Assembly (NCBI RefSeq): GCF_029868855.1
Contig: NZ_JARWOV010000220.1
Span: 1-64,000, forward strand
Length of the DNA stretch: 64,000 bases
Source: Nocardia carnea
GTDB taxonomy: Bacteria; Actinomycetota; Actinomycetes; Mycobacteriales; Mycobacteriaceae
Direction of reading: 5' to 3'
The translations under genes were made by a program, and so were the position numbers. Positions 19,562-30,154 of this stretch are shown here, piece by piece. Position 1 is the first letter of the stretch, and every line of letters starts with the position of its first letter. The notes beneath the pieces are model-generated. The model was not told the DNA's origin. It worked only from the letters and a program-made list of their open reading frames with translations, and did not search any database.

Positions 19562-20023
19562 TCAGGAAGAGTGGCGACCGATCTCGCAGACCGCGTCGAT
19601 CACCGCCTGCTGCGGGGGCCGGGTGCCGTAGGTGTCCGGCCCGGCCACCCATAGCCGGTAGCCGCTGGCTTCGTCCTCGGCCGAGGGCAGCACGATCTGA
19701 CTGCCGGTGCCGGCGACCGTGGTGTAGCGACGGAACAGTTCGGCCGCGGCGGTGGCCGGGAATTCGTCGTGCCGGGTGGGGCCGGTGAGGAACGTCCAGC
19801 GGCCGGCGCGGGGATGCGCGAAGACCGGGCCGGCCGATCCGGCCGCCCGGAGCCGGTGCAGTACCAGTTCGCCGAGGTCGGTGGGCATCGTCACCGCACC
19901 ATAGGCCGCGCCGATATGCAGCAGGATGCGTCGCGATACCGGATCGACCACGGCCGGCAGCAGATCCCGCTCCCGGTATCGCCGGCAGTGCTGCTCCAGG
20001 GGGGACTCGGTGAATGTGGTCAT
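19562..20023 (-). CDS. Uncharacterised actinobacterial protein
   Basis: A 153-residue protein I cannot assign. It contains ILLHIGAAYGAVTMPTDLG, a segment FAHPRAGRWTFLTGPTRH, and SGYRLWVAGPDTYGTRPP. This resembles small actinobacterial proteins sometimes described as related to primase/polymerase N-terminal domains, but no catalytic motif is evident. No signal peptide or membrane segment. ATG at 20023 is used because the upstream part of the frame loses coding character. It is convergent with rpe, 20 nt away. Confidence 0.6.
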   Translation of the reverse strand: MTTFTESPLEQHCRRYRERDLLPAVVDPVSRRILLHIGAAYGAVTMPTDLGELVLHRLRAAGSAGPVFAHPRAGRWTFLTGPTRHDEFPATAAAELFRRYTTVAGTGSQIVLPSAEDEASGYRLWVAGPDTYGTRPPQQAVIDAVCEIGRHSS

Positions 20024-20045
20024 GGCGCTTGGGCTTCCTGGGGTG

Positions 20046-20351
20046 ATGGACATGCCTGACTGGGGCGCGGTCTTCCGCGGCGGAGCGGACGCGCGGATCC
20101 TTTCGGTGCTGTTACCGCAGGATCCGATGCCCGGACAACACTGTCGCTGGGGCGAGGGGTACCGCATCGCCGGCCCGCGGCCGGATGTTCCGGCCGGGTG
20201 GTGGCGCTGCTACCCGGTTGTTCGTGAAGGCTTGTGGCGCACGGTCTTCCGCGGCGGTGGCCGTCATCGACGAGCATCGTGTCCGGCCGCGCCGCGGGGT
20301 GGTCGAGGGCGGTGGACCGATCACCTCACCATATTGCGTCGGCCGGTGTGA
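20046..20351 (+). CDS. Possible small hypothetical protein
   Basis: A 101-codon frame beginning MDMPDWGAVFRGGADARILSV and divergent from the preceding gene. The first ~60 codons have G/C-rich third positions like real genes here; the last part does not. A 16-bp sequence coding VFRGG repeats in frame 174 bp apart. No family recognised, and this could be non-coding. The remaining gap up to the ribE promoter (about 20352-20611) shows nothing recognisable. Confidence 0.25.
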   Translation: MDMPDWGAVFRGGADARILSVLLPQDPMPGQHCRWGEGYRIAGPRPDVPAGWWRCYPVVREGLWRTVFRGGGRHRRASCPAAPRGGRGRWTDHLTILRRPV

Positions 20352-20611
20352 GCGCGCAAATCGAGGAACATTTCCGGTTTCGATGCGGTCTCGGCCGGGA
20401 AAAGAACGTGCGTCCTGGATCGGCCTGGACCATAGATCCGCTCGTCGGAGCGTTCACATGGCCTGGCGGGAAATTGTGACCGCAGTCATCCAACAGCAAA
20501 ATTTCCGGTCGATTCGCCGAAACCGGCGGGCCGAGGCGTACCGGGCCGGCGGCCGGAGTGGCCGGTGTTCCGGCGAGTGGGCAGCCATGGTCGGCCGGTC
20601 CGGGCGCCAAC

Positions 20612-20617
20612 TAGTCT
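20612..20617 (+). promoter_or_regulatory. Candidate -10 TAGTCT for ribE
   Basis: TAGTCT followed by GGT, identical to the string before metK, gives a leader of about 75 nt to the ribE ATG. I searched this leader for the FMN riboswitch core and did not find it. Confidence 0.4.
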
Positions 20618-20698
20618 GGTCCTGGACGGCGAACTGGGAATATTCGGTACCGCTGGCGCCGTTCCGTAGGCGGAACACCGATGCGAACGGGAGAAGGC

Positions 20699-21319
20699 AT
20701 GTTCACAGGCATTGTCGAGGAGCTGGGTGAGATCGTCGCCTGCGAACAGCTGACCGACTCGGCCCGGCTGACCATCCGCGGCAAACTGGTCACCTCCGAT
20801 GCCGGGCACGGCGATTCCATTGCGGTCAACGGAGTGTGCCTCACCGTCGTCGATGTCAACGACGACGTGTTCACCGTCGATGTGATGGGCGAAACGCTGC
20901 GCCGGTCGAGTATCGGCGGGCTCGGCCCCGGTGCCCAGGTCAATCTCGAGCGGGCCGCCGCCGTGAACAGCCGCCTCGGCGGCCATATCGTGCAGGGGCA
21001 CGTGGACGGCACCGGCACCATCCTGAGCCGCACGCCCGGCGAGAACTGGGAGGTGGTGCGGATCTCGCTCCCGGACCCGATCGCCAAGTATGTGGTGGAG
21101 AAGGGCTCCATCACGGTGAACGGTATTTCGCTCACCGTATCCGGGCTCGGCCGCGCCGAAACACCGGCCGCCGACGGCGCCCGCGACTGGTTCGAGGTCT
21201 CCCTCATCCCGACCACCCTGAGCCTCACCGACCTCGGCTCCGCCGCCGCCGGGACCGTCGTGAACCTGGAAGTCGATGTGATCGCGAAGTACGTCGAGCG
21301 CCTCCATCAGCGCGGTTGA
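20699..21319 (+). CDS. ribE: Riboflavin synthase alpha chain
   Basis: The enzyme dismutates 6,7-dimethyl-8-ribityllumazine to riboflavin. Two similar beta-barrels are visible: MFTGIVEELGEI with SIAVNGVCLTVVD in the first half, and GHIVQGHVDGTG with SITVNGISLTVSG in the second. Length is 206. ATG at 20699 is preferred to ATG 20681 because family members begin MFTGIV and GGGAGAAGG lies just before it. It opens the ribE-ribBA-ribH cluster. Confidence 0.96.
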   Translation: MFTGIVEELGEIVACEQLTDSARLTIRGKLVTSDAGHGDSIAVNGVCLTVVDVNDDVFTVDVMGETLRRSSIGGLGPGAQVNLERAAAVNSRLGGHIVQGHVDGTGTILSRTPGENWEVVRISLPDPIAKYVVEKGSITVNGISLTVSGLGRAETPAADGARDWFEVSLIPTTLSLTDLGSAAAGTVVNLEVDVIAKYVERLHQRG

Positions 21320-21397
21320 TACTTCCGGCCGCGCCCGGACGGGCCGGACGGACCCAGTAGTGTGATCAGCGACCAATCGAGATGGAGCATTGCAGAC

Positions 21398-23150
<1,753 letters not shown>

Positions 23151-23153
23151 GCG

Positions 23154-23648
23154 GTGCCGGTGGTGCGTATTCTGCGGCGAGGTGTGAACTCCGCCCAGGA
23201 GCCGTCGCCCGAATGGGAGTTCGAGGTGCGCCCGCGTAAAGCGCGCCGGACCGCGTTCATCGTGGCCGTCTGCCTCGTGGTGGCGTTCGTCCTGCTCGGG
23301 GTATTCCTGCGGGTGGACTACACCGGGGTGAACTTCCGGGTGGTCGATCAGTTCGCGATGGCGTGTATCGGTATCTTCGGCGCCATCGCCGTTCTGCTGC
23401 TCACCAGGCCGCGGGTGCGTGCCGGTGAACGTGGCGTAGTGGTACGTAATGTGCTGGGCGACAACGAATTCGAATGGAAACACATACGTGGTGTGTCCTT
23501 TCCCGACCGTAAGGCGTGGGCCCGGCTGGAGCTGGTGAACGACGACTACGTCCCGATGCTGGCCATCCGCTCCAACGACGGTGAGCGTGCCGCCGCCGCC
23601 CTGGACCGGCTCCGCGAGCTCGGCGCGAAATACACCGACGCCGCCTGA
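23154..23648 (+). CDS. Membrane-anchored bacterial PH-domain protein
   Basis: A 164-residue protein, counterpart of Rv1417 by position. After a ~35-residue cytoplasmic start, two hydrophobic segments (TAFIVAVCLVVAFVLLGVF and FAMACIGIFGAIAVLLL) form a hairpin. The C-terminal half reads as a small PH-like domain, with RVRAGERGVVVRNVLGDNEF and FEWKHIRGVSFPDRKAWARL. The biochemical role is unknown. The constant position at the end of the riboflavin cluster suggests co-expression rather than a role in the pathway. Confidence 0.8.
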   Translation: MPVVRILRRGVNSAQEPSPEWEFEVRPRKARRTAFIVAVCLVVAFVLLGVFLRVDYTGVNFRVVDQFAMACIGIFGAIAVLLLTRPRVRAGERGVVVRNVLGDNEFEWKHIRGVSFPDRKAWARLELVNDDYVPMLAIRSNDGERAAAALDRLRELGAKYTDAA

Positions 23649-23666
23649 GCCCACAGCAGTCGACCC

Positions 23667-23705
23667 GCATGGCCGGCCGGGGTATCGAACACCGGTCGGC
23701 CATGC
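23667..23705. terminator. Strong hairpin closing the riboflavin cluster
   Basis: Fourteen-nt arms at 23667-23680 and 23692-23705 pair throughout apart from one G-U wobble, around an 11-nt loop. The element lies 18 nt after the PH-protein stop and before the convergent GNAT gene, and can fold on either strand. There is no T-run. Confidence 0.6.
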
Positions 23706-23763
23706 GCTTACCACCGTGGGAACCCGGTACCGGCCGACCGCGGTCCGCGGCCGTGCCGAGCGG

Positions 23764-24264
23764 TCACCGAGAATGAAGCTGCTTGTCCATATGCATCGAT
23801 GAAACGCGATACCCGTTTCGGCGGTACAGCGCGATCGCTGCCGCATTGTCGCCCACCACATTCAGTCCCAGCCTGGTGCGGTGCTCGGCGGCAACCAGCT
23901 CCTCTACCGCGGCCAACATCGCAGACCCGTAGCCCTTGCGGCGGAAGCGTTCGAACACGTTGATGTCATACAGCCACGCCGAGTCGGCTGTGCCGGTCGT
24001 ATTCTGCGGATCGGGCCCGATCCACGCATTGCCGACAACCTCGCCGGACTCGTTCTCGGCGACGACGAGGTGATGGCCTGTGGTATCAGGCCCATCGGGA
24101 AGGAAGTGCGCCGTACCCTGCCGCGATCGTTTCCATGCCTCCGCCTCGGGCATGAATTCGGCGAGTGCGCGGGCTCCCTCGGCTTCGCGATGCCGGGTCG
24201 CGTGCTCGTACTCGGTCTCCGTCATTTTCCGCAAGGTCACTTTCGGCGCGTCCATATCAACCAT
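23764..24264 (-). CDS. GNAT-family N-acetyltransferase
   Basis: A 166-residue acetyltransferase. The acetyl-CoA motif A is ERFRRKGYGSAMLAAVEEL (R-x-x-G-x-G/A). The preceding strand SAWLYDINVFERF and the C-terminal LNVVGDNAAAIALYRRNGYRV are typical of the superfamily. Substrate unknown. The start is ATG 24264 (MVDMDAPKV) or ATG 24255 three codons later. It lies downstream of the guanidinium exporter gene on the same strand, so it may share its transcript. Confidence 0.85.
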   Translation of the reverse strand: MVDMDAPKVTLRKMTETEYEHATRHREAEGARALAEFMPEAEAWKRSRQGTAHFLPDGPDTTGHHLVVAENESGEVVGNAWIGPDPQNTTGTADSAWLYDINVFERFRRKGYGSAMLAAVEELVAAEHRTRLGLNVVGDNAAAIALYRRNGYRVSSMHMDKQLHSR

Positions 24265-24305
24265 CTTGGGCCGGACTGTGTGGGCGTCAAACGGTTTTGC
24301 GCTGC

Positions 24306-24626
24306 TCAGTGGGCGAGCTTCAGTCCGACCACTCCGGAAATGATCATCGTCAGAAAGACCAACTTCCCGATCGTGACCGGTTCTTCCCCGGTGGCCATCG
24401 CATAGACGACGGTGAGTACCGCTCCGATACCCACCCACACCGAGTACGCGGTGCCCACCGGCAGATCACGCATTGCGTAGGCGAGCCCACCCATACTGGC
24501 GACGAGTGCGGCGGCGAACAGCACGGTCGGGGGCCATTTGGAGAAACCTTCGGTTTTGCCCAGCGCGGTGGCCCACACCGCCTCCAGCACGCCGGATACC
24601 ACGAGAACGATCCACGACAATGCCAT
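24306..24626 (-). CDS. sugE: Gdx/SugE-type small multidrug resistance family guanidinium exporter
   Basis: A 106-residue, four-helix inner-membrane protein that works as an antiparallel dimer. The first helix WIVLVVSGVLEAVWATALGK has the essential Glu (Glu15) followed by V-W-A and G-K-T-E-G-F, the pattern of the Gdx/SugE branch rather than the EmrE branch. The Gdx branch exports guanidinium in exchange for protons. A guanidine-III riboswitch lies directly upstream, which independently supports this substrate. The start codon follows GGAGG at 5 nt. Confidence 0.93.
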   Translation of the reverse strand: MALSWIVLVVSGVLEAVWATALGKTEGFSKWPPTVLFAAALVASMGGLAYAMRDLPVGTAYSVWVGIGAVLTVVYAMATGEEPVTIGKLVFLTMIISGVVGLKLAH

Positions 24627-24646
24627 GACGACCTCCGTGGGTCGTC
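24627..24646 (-). promoter_or_regulatory. Anti-Shine-Dalgarno hairpin overlapping the riboswitch
   Basis: On the minus strand GACGACC and GGTCGTC form a perfect 7-bp stem around CACGGA. The right arm covers part of the GGAGG ribosome-binding site. The left arm is also the 3' strand of the aptamer helix, so the two folds exclude each other. Ligand binding should free the ribosome-binding site. The mechanism is inferred from the pairing. Confidence 0.75.
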
Positions 24647-24679
24647 TTGTCGCACGCCGGGTACGACCCTCTCGTCCGG
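24639..24679 (-). ncRNA. Guanidine-III (ykkC-III) riboswitch aptamer
   Basis: On the minus strand the 41 nt open with CCGGACGAG, contain GTACCCGG and GACAAGACG, and have the layout of the known ykkC-III class. CCGG at the 5' end can pair with CCGG of ACCCGG (pseudoknot helix), and GGGTCGT pairs with ACGACCC over 7 bp. Against the Thermobifida fusca aptamer as I remember it, the length is the same, the loop bases are kept, and the 7-bp helix differs by compensating changes. It binds guanidinium and should switch on the exporter gene that follows 12 nt later. Confidence 0.92.
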
Positions 24680-24822
24680 AAGCCCACGTCATCGGGCTCT
24701 GAAACCAAAATCGCACATCCGCTACCGGCCGGCAACCTTTTCGCTGTATTCGGCGAGGCACCTCACACTTGCGGGGGCCGGGAGTACGCATACCAACAGC
24801 TCACGGCATGCGGACTTGTGGA

Positions 24823-26775
24823 TCAGTGGGTGTCGCCCAAGACCTCGCCTTCGCGCCGCGGATCGGCGCCGCCGATCCAGTGGTTCTCACCGTCGCGGCT
24901 CAGGACGCTGAGCCCGCTCGTCTGTGGCGCCACCGAAACCTGGTGCCCACGCTCACGCAAGGCGGTGACGAGCGGGTCGTGGGCGCCGTCGTCGCGGGTA
25001 TCGATCGCGGGATGTTCACCGCCTACGCCGGTGAGCGGGGTGTTCGCGGCACCGAACGATACGGCGGAGACCGCCTGCTGCGGATCCAGGCCCCAATCCA
25101 GCATGCCCACCAGGGTTTTCACCACGAACTGGATGATCACCGAACCCCCGGGTGAGCCGACCACATGGGTGAGGGTGCCGGGCCCGGAGCCGGGACCGGG
25201 TTCGAACACCAGGGTCGGGCTCATGGAGCTGCGTGGGCGTTTACCCGGTTCGACCCGATTCGCCACGGGTACGCCGGCGGTATCGAGCGGGTCGGCCGAG
25301 AAATCGGTGAGCTGGTTGTTCAGCAGGAACCCGTCGACCATGTGGAACGAGCCGAACGCCGATTCCACGGTGGTGGTCATGGCCGCGGCATTGCCGTAGG
25401 AATCGACCACCGAGATATGGCTGGTGCCGTGCTCTGGGGTCTGGGGACCGGCTCCGGGCGTGGTGGGGCCGAAATCGCCGGGCCGGGCGGTACCCATGCT
25501 GCCGCCCGGATCGATGAGCCCGGCCCGCTGTCGCAGATACTCCGGGTCGACCAGGGTCTGCGGGGAATCGCCGGGTGGCGGAACATAATCCGGATCGGCG
25601 ATGTATTTGTCGCGGTCGGCGTACGCGAGCCGCTCCGCCTCCGCGATCAGATGGACGGCCTCGGCGCGCGGGACTCCGCCGTTGCGGTCGACGCGTTCGG
25701 GCGGCAGTGCCGGGATATCGAAGTTCTCCAGTATGCCGAGGGTGGCCGCGACGGTGGTGCCGCCGGAGGAAGGACCCGGCATTCCGCAGATCTCGTGTTC
25801 CCGGTAACCGGTGCACAGCGGTGTTCGCTTCACTGCCCGATAGCCGGCCAGGTCCGCGGCCGTCAGCGCACCGGGAGTGCGGCCGCCGGTGCTCGCCGCG
25901 GTGGCGGCAACGATGTCCTGGGCGATGGGCCCGGTGTAGAACGCGTCGGCGCCCTCGGTGGCCAGTGTGCTCAGAGTTTTCGACAGCGCCGGATTGGTGA
26001 GTACCGTCCCGGCGGGTTTGGGGGAACCGTCCGGTTCGAGGAAGTATTCGGCGGCCGCCTGATCGCGGGCCAGCTCGGGCGCGGATTCGGCGATCTGGCC
26101 GGCCAGCCGCGGACTGATCTCGAAACCCTGATCGGCCAGGGCGACGGCCGGATCGAACAGTTCGCGCCACGCGGTGTGCCCGTGCTCGGCATGCACCATC
26201 CCGAGCATCCGCACGACCCCCGGGACCCCGATGGAGCGCCCACTGGCGCGGGCATCCGGCCGCGGTTCGGTGCGGTCGGTATCGCTGATCCAGCGCAGGT
26301 AGTTCTCCGTCGCGGCGGCCGGGGCGGTCTCCCGCCCGTCGTAGGCTTCGATGGTCTCGTTCTCCGCGTTGTAGTACAGCAGGAAGGCCCCGCCGCCGAG
26401 CCCGGAGGCCTGCGGTTCGGTGATCCCCAGTACGGTCTGGGCCGTGATCAGCGCATCCGCCGCGGTACCACCGGCCCGCAGCACTTCGCAGGCGGCGCGG
26501 GTGGCATGCGAGTTGGCGGTGGATACGGCATAACCGGTGGTGCGCACGGCGGTCATATCGGACCGGTAGCCGGAGGCGATCTCCGGGTTGGTCGCGAGAT
26601 CGCGGGTGGCCGGCGCCGCCGAGCCGGGGCCGGGGGCGGCGGTGACGGCGGTGCCGTTGGGCACCGGCGTGCACGGGCCCGCGGTATCGGTGTCGCCGGA
26701 GCACCCACTCAGGGATGCGGCCACGAGCAGGCCCGTAATGGTCAGTGCGTACCGAATCCGTTGTACCGGGCGCAT
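24823..26775 (-). CDS. ggt: Gamma-glutamyltranspeptidase, lipoprotein
   Basis: The enzyme cleaves gamma-glutamyl bonds, for example of glutathione, at the cell surface. A lipoprotein signal is visible: IRYALTITGLLVAASLSGC with Cys as the lipidation site. The proenzyme has PQASGLGGGAFLLYYN in the large subunit. The autocleavage site lies before Thr451 in HGTSHISVVD, the new N-terminal nucleophile of the small subunit. SMSPTLVF and GSPGGSVIIQFV are also conserved. Length 650. ATG at 26775 is chosen because TACAGT sits exactly 7 nt upstream. Confidence 0.93.
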   Translation of the reverse strand: MRPVQRIRYALTITGLLVAASLSGCSGDTDTAGPCTPVPNGTAVTAAPGPGSAAPATRDLATNPEIASGYRSDMTAVRTTGYAVSTANSHATRAACEVLRAGGTAADALITAQTVLGITEPQASGLGGGAFLLYYNAENETIEAYDGRETAPAAATENYLRWISDTDRTEPRPDARASGRSIGVPGVVRMLGMVHAEHGHTAWRELFDPAVALADQGFEISPRLAGQIAESAPELARDQAAAEYFLEPDGSPKPAGTVLTNPALSKTLSTLATEGADAFYTGPIAQDIVAATAASTGGRTPGALTAADLAGYRAVKRTPLCTGYREHEICGMPGPSSGGTTVAATLGILENFDIPALPPERVDRNGGVPRAEAVHLIAEAERLAYADRDKYIADPDYVPPPGDSPQTLVDPEYLRQRAGLIDPGGSMGTARPGDFGPTTPGAGPQTPEHGTSHISVVDSYGNAAAMTTTVESAFGSFHMVDGFLLNNQLTDFSADPLDTAGVPVANRVEPGKRPRSSMSPTLVFEPGPGSGPGTLTHVVGSPGGSVIIQFVVKTLVGMLDWGLDPQQAVSAVSFGAANTPLTGVGGEHPAIDTRDDGAHDPLVTALRERGHQVSVAPQTSGLSVLSRDGENHWIGGADPRREGEVLGDTH

Positions 26776-26782
26776 ATTCCGC

Positions 26783-26788
26783 ACTGTA
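26783..26788 (-). promoter_or_regulatory. Leaderless -10 TACAGT for ggt
   Basis: TACAGT, 7 nt, then ATG on the minus strand, with no ribosome-binding site. It argues against the ATG ten codons upstream. Confidence 0.55.
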
Positions 26789-26976
26789 GCCGTCCGGTAC
26801 GACATATGGAGGCCGAACCACCGAGCGTGATGGCGCCGCGCACCGATCGGCCGCGCCGATCCAGGTGCCGCGGGGTGCTGCGCAGCCGGGACGCCGCAGT
26901 ACCGATTGCCGCCGGTCCTCGGCCCGGGGTTCCGGCGCATACCCGACCGGCGGCGAAGTCTGTCCGAGCCCGCTAC

Positions 26977-26982
26977 TAACCT
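26977..26982 (+). promoter_or_regulatory. Leaderless -10 TAACCT for uvrC
   Basis: TAACCT, 7 nt, then GTG. No Shine-Dalgarno. The same hexamer and spacing precede the HAD gene at 43020. Confidence 0.55.
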
Positions 26983-26989
26983 TGGACCC

Positions 26990-29032
26990 GTGGCAGATCC
27001 CGCGACGTACCGGCCGCAGCCGGGCAGTATTCCGCTCGAACCCGGTGTCTACAAATTCCGTGACTCATACGGGCAGGTCGTCTACGTCGGCAAGGCGAAA
27101 AGTCTGCGTAATCGGCTCAACTCGTATTTCGCCGATGTGGCCGCATTACATCCGCGGACGCGGCAGATGGTCACCACCGCCGCGAGTGTGGAATGGACCG
27201 TGGTTTCCACCGAGGTGGAAGCGCTGCAGCTGGAATACAACTGGATCAAGGAATTCGATCCCCGTTTCAACGTCCGCTACCGCGACGACAAATCCTATCC
27301 GGTGCTGGCGGTCACCCTCAACGAGGAATATCCGCGGCTGTTCGTTTACCGGGGTGCGCGGAAGAAAGGGGTCCGCTATTTCGGGCCCTACGCCCATGCG
27401 TGGGCGATACGGGAAACCCTCGATCTGCTGCTGCGGGTTTTTCCGGCCCGAACCTGTTCGGCCGGGGTGTTCAAACGGCACGGGCAGATCGGCCGGCCCT
27501 GTCTGCTCGGATATATCGACAAATGTTCGGCGCCGTGTGTGGATCGGGTTTCGGCGGATGAGCACCGGCGGATCGTCGACGATTTCTGCGATTTCCTGGC
27601 CGGTCGGACCGACCGGATGGTCAAGGAATTGGAACGCCGGATGCACGCCGCGTCCGAGGACCTCGATTTCGAGACCGCGGCCCGGCTCCGCGACGATGCG
27701 CAAGCCCTGCGCCGGGCGCTGGAAAAGCAGGCCGTGGTACTCGGCGACGGTACCGACGCGGATGTGATCGCTTTCGCCGGCGACGATCTGGAGGTCGCGG
27801 TGCAGGTCTTCCATGTGCGCGACGGCCGGGTGCGTGGCCAGCGCGGCTGGGTGGTGGACAAATCCGGGGACGCCGCCGATACCCCGGAACAGGGCGGGGA
27901 ACTCGCCGCGCTGGTGGAACAGTTCCTCACCCAGTTCTACGGTGAGCAGGCCGCGATCGCCGCGCAGACCGCCGGGGACCAGCCGGCGGCGGTTGTCCCG
28001 CGGGAGGTCCTGGTACCGGCGGAGCCCGCCGATGTCGACGAGGTCCAGCGCTGGCTGTCGCAACTGCGGGGCGGTGCCGTGCGGGTACGGGTACCCCAGC
28101 GCGGCGACAAGAAGGCGCTCGCCGAAACCGTCGCCCGCAACGCCACCGAGGCGCTCGCGCAGCACAAACTCCGCCGGGCCGGCGATCTGACCTCCCGTTC
28201 GGTGGCGCTGCAGGATATCCAGGACGCTCTCGACCTCGATACCGCCCCGCTGCGGATCGAATGCGTCGACATCAGTCATGTCCAGGGCACCGATGTGGTG
28301 GCCTCGCTGGTGGTGTTCGAGGACGGACTGCCCAAGAAATCCGATTACCGGCACTATGCGATCCGGGAGGCGGCCGGCGGGGGCCGCTCCGACGATGTCG
28401 CCAGTATCGCCGAGGTCACCCGGCGCCGGTTCCTGCGGTTGCGCCGGGAGCGTGATGCCACCGAACAGGCCGATCTCGCCGGGACGGCCGAGGTGCCGGA
28501 GTTCGGGACCACATCGGTGGCAGCGGACCTCGCGGACGACGAGATCACCGGTCGGCCCGGGATCGATCCGAAGACCGGTCGCCCCCGGAAGTTTGCCTAT
28601 CCGCCGAATCTGTACGTCGTCGACGGTGGCGCCCCGCAGGTCGCGGCCGCGGCCGAGGTGCTCGACGAGCTCGGTATCACCGATGTCGCAGTGGTGGGGC
28701 TGGCGAAACGGCTGGAAGAGGTCTGGGTGCCGGGCGAGCCCGATCCGGTGGTCCTGCCGCGCACGAGTGAGGCGCTCTACCTGCTCCAGCGCGTACGTGA
28801 CGAAGCCCACCGGTTCGCCATCACCTTCCATCGCAGTAAACGATCCCGGCGGATGACCGCCTCCGCGCTGGATTCGGTGCGCGGGCTCGGCGCCGCCCGC
28901 CGTACCGCGCTGGTCACGCATTTCGGCTCGGTGGCCCGGCTGAAGGAGGCGACCGTGGAGGAGATCATCGAGGTGCCCGGTATCGGCCGGGCCACCGCGG
29001 AGGCGGTGCTGGCCGCCCTGCACGACCGATAG
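26990..29032 (+). CDS. uvrC: Excinuclease ABC subunit C
   Basis: UvrC makes both incisions in nucleotide excision repair. The N-terminal GIY-YIG nuclease reads [20 protein letters not shown] (residues about 18-37). [10 protein letters not shown] precedes the UVR motif that binds UvrB (about residues 210-245). The RNase H-like C-terminal nuclease has [20 protein letters not shown] and YVVDGGAPQ, and tandem helix-hairpin-helix motifs end the protein ([26 protein letters not shown]). Length 680. The GTG start is supported by the leaderless promoter. Confidence 0.97.
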   Translation: MADPATYRPQPGSIPLEPGVYKFRDSYGQVVYVGKAKSLRNRLNSYFADVAALHPRTRQMVTTAASVEWTVVSTEVEALQLEYNWIKEFDPRFNVRYRDDKSYPVLAVTLNEEYPRLFVYRGARKKGVRYFGPYAHAWAIRETLDLLLRVFPARTCSAGVFKRHGQIGRPCLLGYIDKCSAPCVDRVSADEHRRIVDDFCDFLAGRTDRMVKELERRMHAASEDLDFETAARLRDDAQALRRALEKQAVVLGDGTDADVIAFAGDDLEVAVQVFHVRDGRVRGQRGWVVDKSGDAADTPEQGGELAALVEQFLTQFYGEQAAIAAQTAGDQPAAVVPREVLVPAEPADVDEVQRWLSQLRGGAVRVRVPQRGDKKALAETVARNATEALAQHKLRRAGDLTSRSVALQDIQDALDLDTAPLRIECVDISHVQGTDVVASLVVFEDGLPKKSDYRHYAIREAAGGGRSDDVASIAEVTRRRFLRLRRERDATEQADLAGTAEVPEFGTTSVAADLADDEITGRPGIDPKTGRPRKFAYPPNLYVVDGGAPQVAAAAEVLDELGITDVAVVGLAKRLEEVWVPGEPDPVVLPRTSEALYLLQRVRDEAHRFAITFHRSKRSRRMTASALDSVRGLGAARRTALVTHFGSVARLKEATVEEIIEVPGIGRATAEAVLAALHDR

Positions 29033-29197
29033 CGTCCGGCGCGGCGCACGGCGCAACGGCGCGGTGACCGGCGCGGGTCACGTACGTTTGTTTCTGCGTC
29101 CCCGCCGTTGTGTTCCTGCGCTCCGGGGCAGGGGCCGGGCGCACGCGCTACAGCAAGGTGACCGAAACGCATTCCCGAACACAGATCCGGGTGGTAC

Positions 29198-30154
29198 ATG
29201 ACTCGCGTCGAATCGAACAGCAGTACGAAAGTGATGCCGGGTGAGGGACCGGTTTCGGGGACCCCGGTCGAAGTCGTGATGGTGACCGGGCTGTCCGGGG
29301 CCGGGCGGGGGACCGCCGCGCGAGTTCTGGAGGATCTCGGCTGGTATGTCACCGACAACCTGCCACCGGAACTGATCGGGCGGATGGTCGAACTCGGCGC
29401 CTCGGCGGACCCGCCCATCCGGCGGCTGGCAATCGTGATGGATGTGCGCAGCCGGTTCTTCACCGGCGACCTCCCCGCGGTCACCGAACAGTTGCGCGCC
29501 CGCGGAGTCCCCACCCGGATCCTGTTCCTGGAAGCCTCCGACGATGTGCTGATCCGCCGCTTCGGGTTCGCCCGCCGCCGCCACCCACTGCAGAACGACA
29601 GCGCCGACGGGACCCTGTCGGCCGGTATAGCCGCCGAACGGGTCCGGCTCGCCGGGGTGAAGGCCGCCGCCGATGTGGTCATCGACACCACGGAGCTGTC
29701 GATCCACCAGTTGCACCGCAAACTGGAGGAGGTCTACGGCGGCGGCACGCCCGCCGCACTGCAGCTGACCGTGCAATCGTTCGGATTCAAGTACGGTGTC
29801 CCGCTGGACGCGGACATGGTGTTGGATGTGCGTTTCCTGCCCAACCCGCACTGGGTTCCAGAACTTCGGCAGCACACCGGTCAGGAAGCGGTGGTCAGTG
29901 ACTACGTGCTGTCGCGTCCGGGTGCCGAGGACTATCTGCGGACCTGCGAGCATCTGATCGAGCTGACCACCCAGGGTTACCGCCAAGAGGGGAAGCGATA
30001 CATGACCGTCGCAGTGGGCTGTACCGGCGGCAGACATCGCAGTGTCGCGATCGCCGAGGCCCTCGGTCAGCTGGCCGGCCGCAGCATCGACGACGATGCG
30101 GACGGTCCGGTCGATACGGTCCGGGTGCTGCATCGGGATCTGGGGCGCGAATGA
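29198..30154 (+). CDS. rapZ: RapZ/YvcJ-family nucleotide-binding protein
   Basis: The counterpart of Rv1421. The Walker A-like loop is VMVTGLSGAGRGTAA, with Arg where most RapZ have Lys; mycobacterial homologues share this. Also conserved are GWYVTDNLPPELIG, FGFKYGVPLDADMVLDVRFL, and the C-terminal RNA-binding-type segment YMTVAVGCTGGRHRSVAIAE. In enterobacteria RapZ controls GlmZ sRNA; the actinobacterial role is not established. Its stop overlaps yvcK by ATGA. Confidence 0.93.
   Translation: MTRVESNSSTKVMPGEGPVSGTPVEVVMVTGLSGAGRGTAARVLEDLGWYVTDNLPPELIGRMVELGASADPPIRRLAIVMDVRSRFFTGDLPAVTEQLRARGVPTRILFLEASDDVLIRRFGFARRRHPLQNDSADGTLSAGIAAERVRLAGVKAAADVVIDTTELSIHQLHRKLEEVYGGGTPAALQLTVQSFGFKYGVPLDADMVLDVRFLPNPHWVPELRQHTGQEAVVSDYVLSRPGAEDYLRTCEHLIELTTQGYRQEGKRYMTVAVGCTGGRHRSVAIAEALGQLAGRSIDDDADGPVDTVRVLHRDLGRE

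Noticed and set aside
20068..20257. A 16-bp direct repeat (CGGTCTTCCGCGGCGG) as attachment sites of a mobile element
   Set aside because: The copies are 174 bp apart with no integrase or cargo, and the spacing is a multiple of three, so in-frame duplication is the simpler reading.
20618..20698. Possible FMN riboswitch before ribE
   Set aside because: The RFN core sequences are absent and the leader is too short for the multi-stem element.
25165..26979. A 604-codon plus-strand frame opposite ggt
   Set aside because: Gly/Arg-rich shadow of the transpeptidase with no recognisable domain.
27146..29056. A 636-codon minus-strand frame opposite uvrC
   Set aside because: Antisense shadow. UvrC on the other strand is complete with GIY-YIG, UVR and HhH domains.
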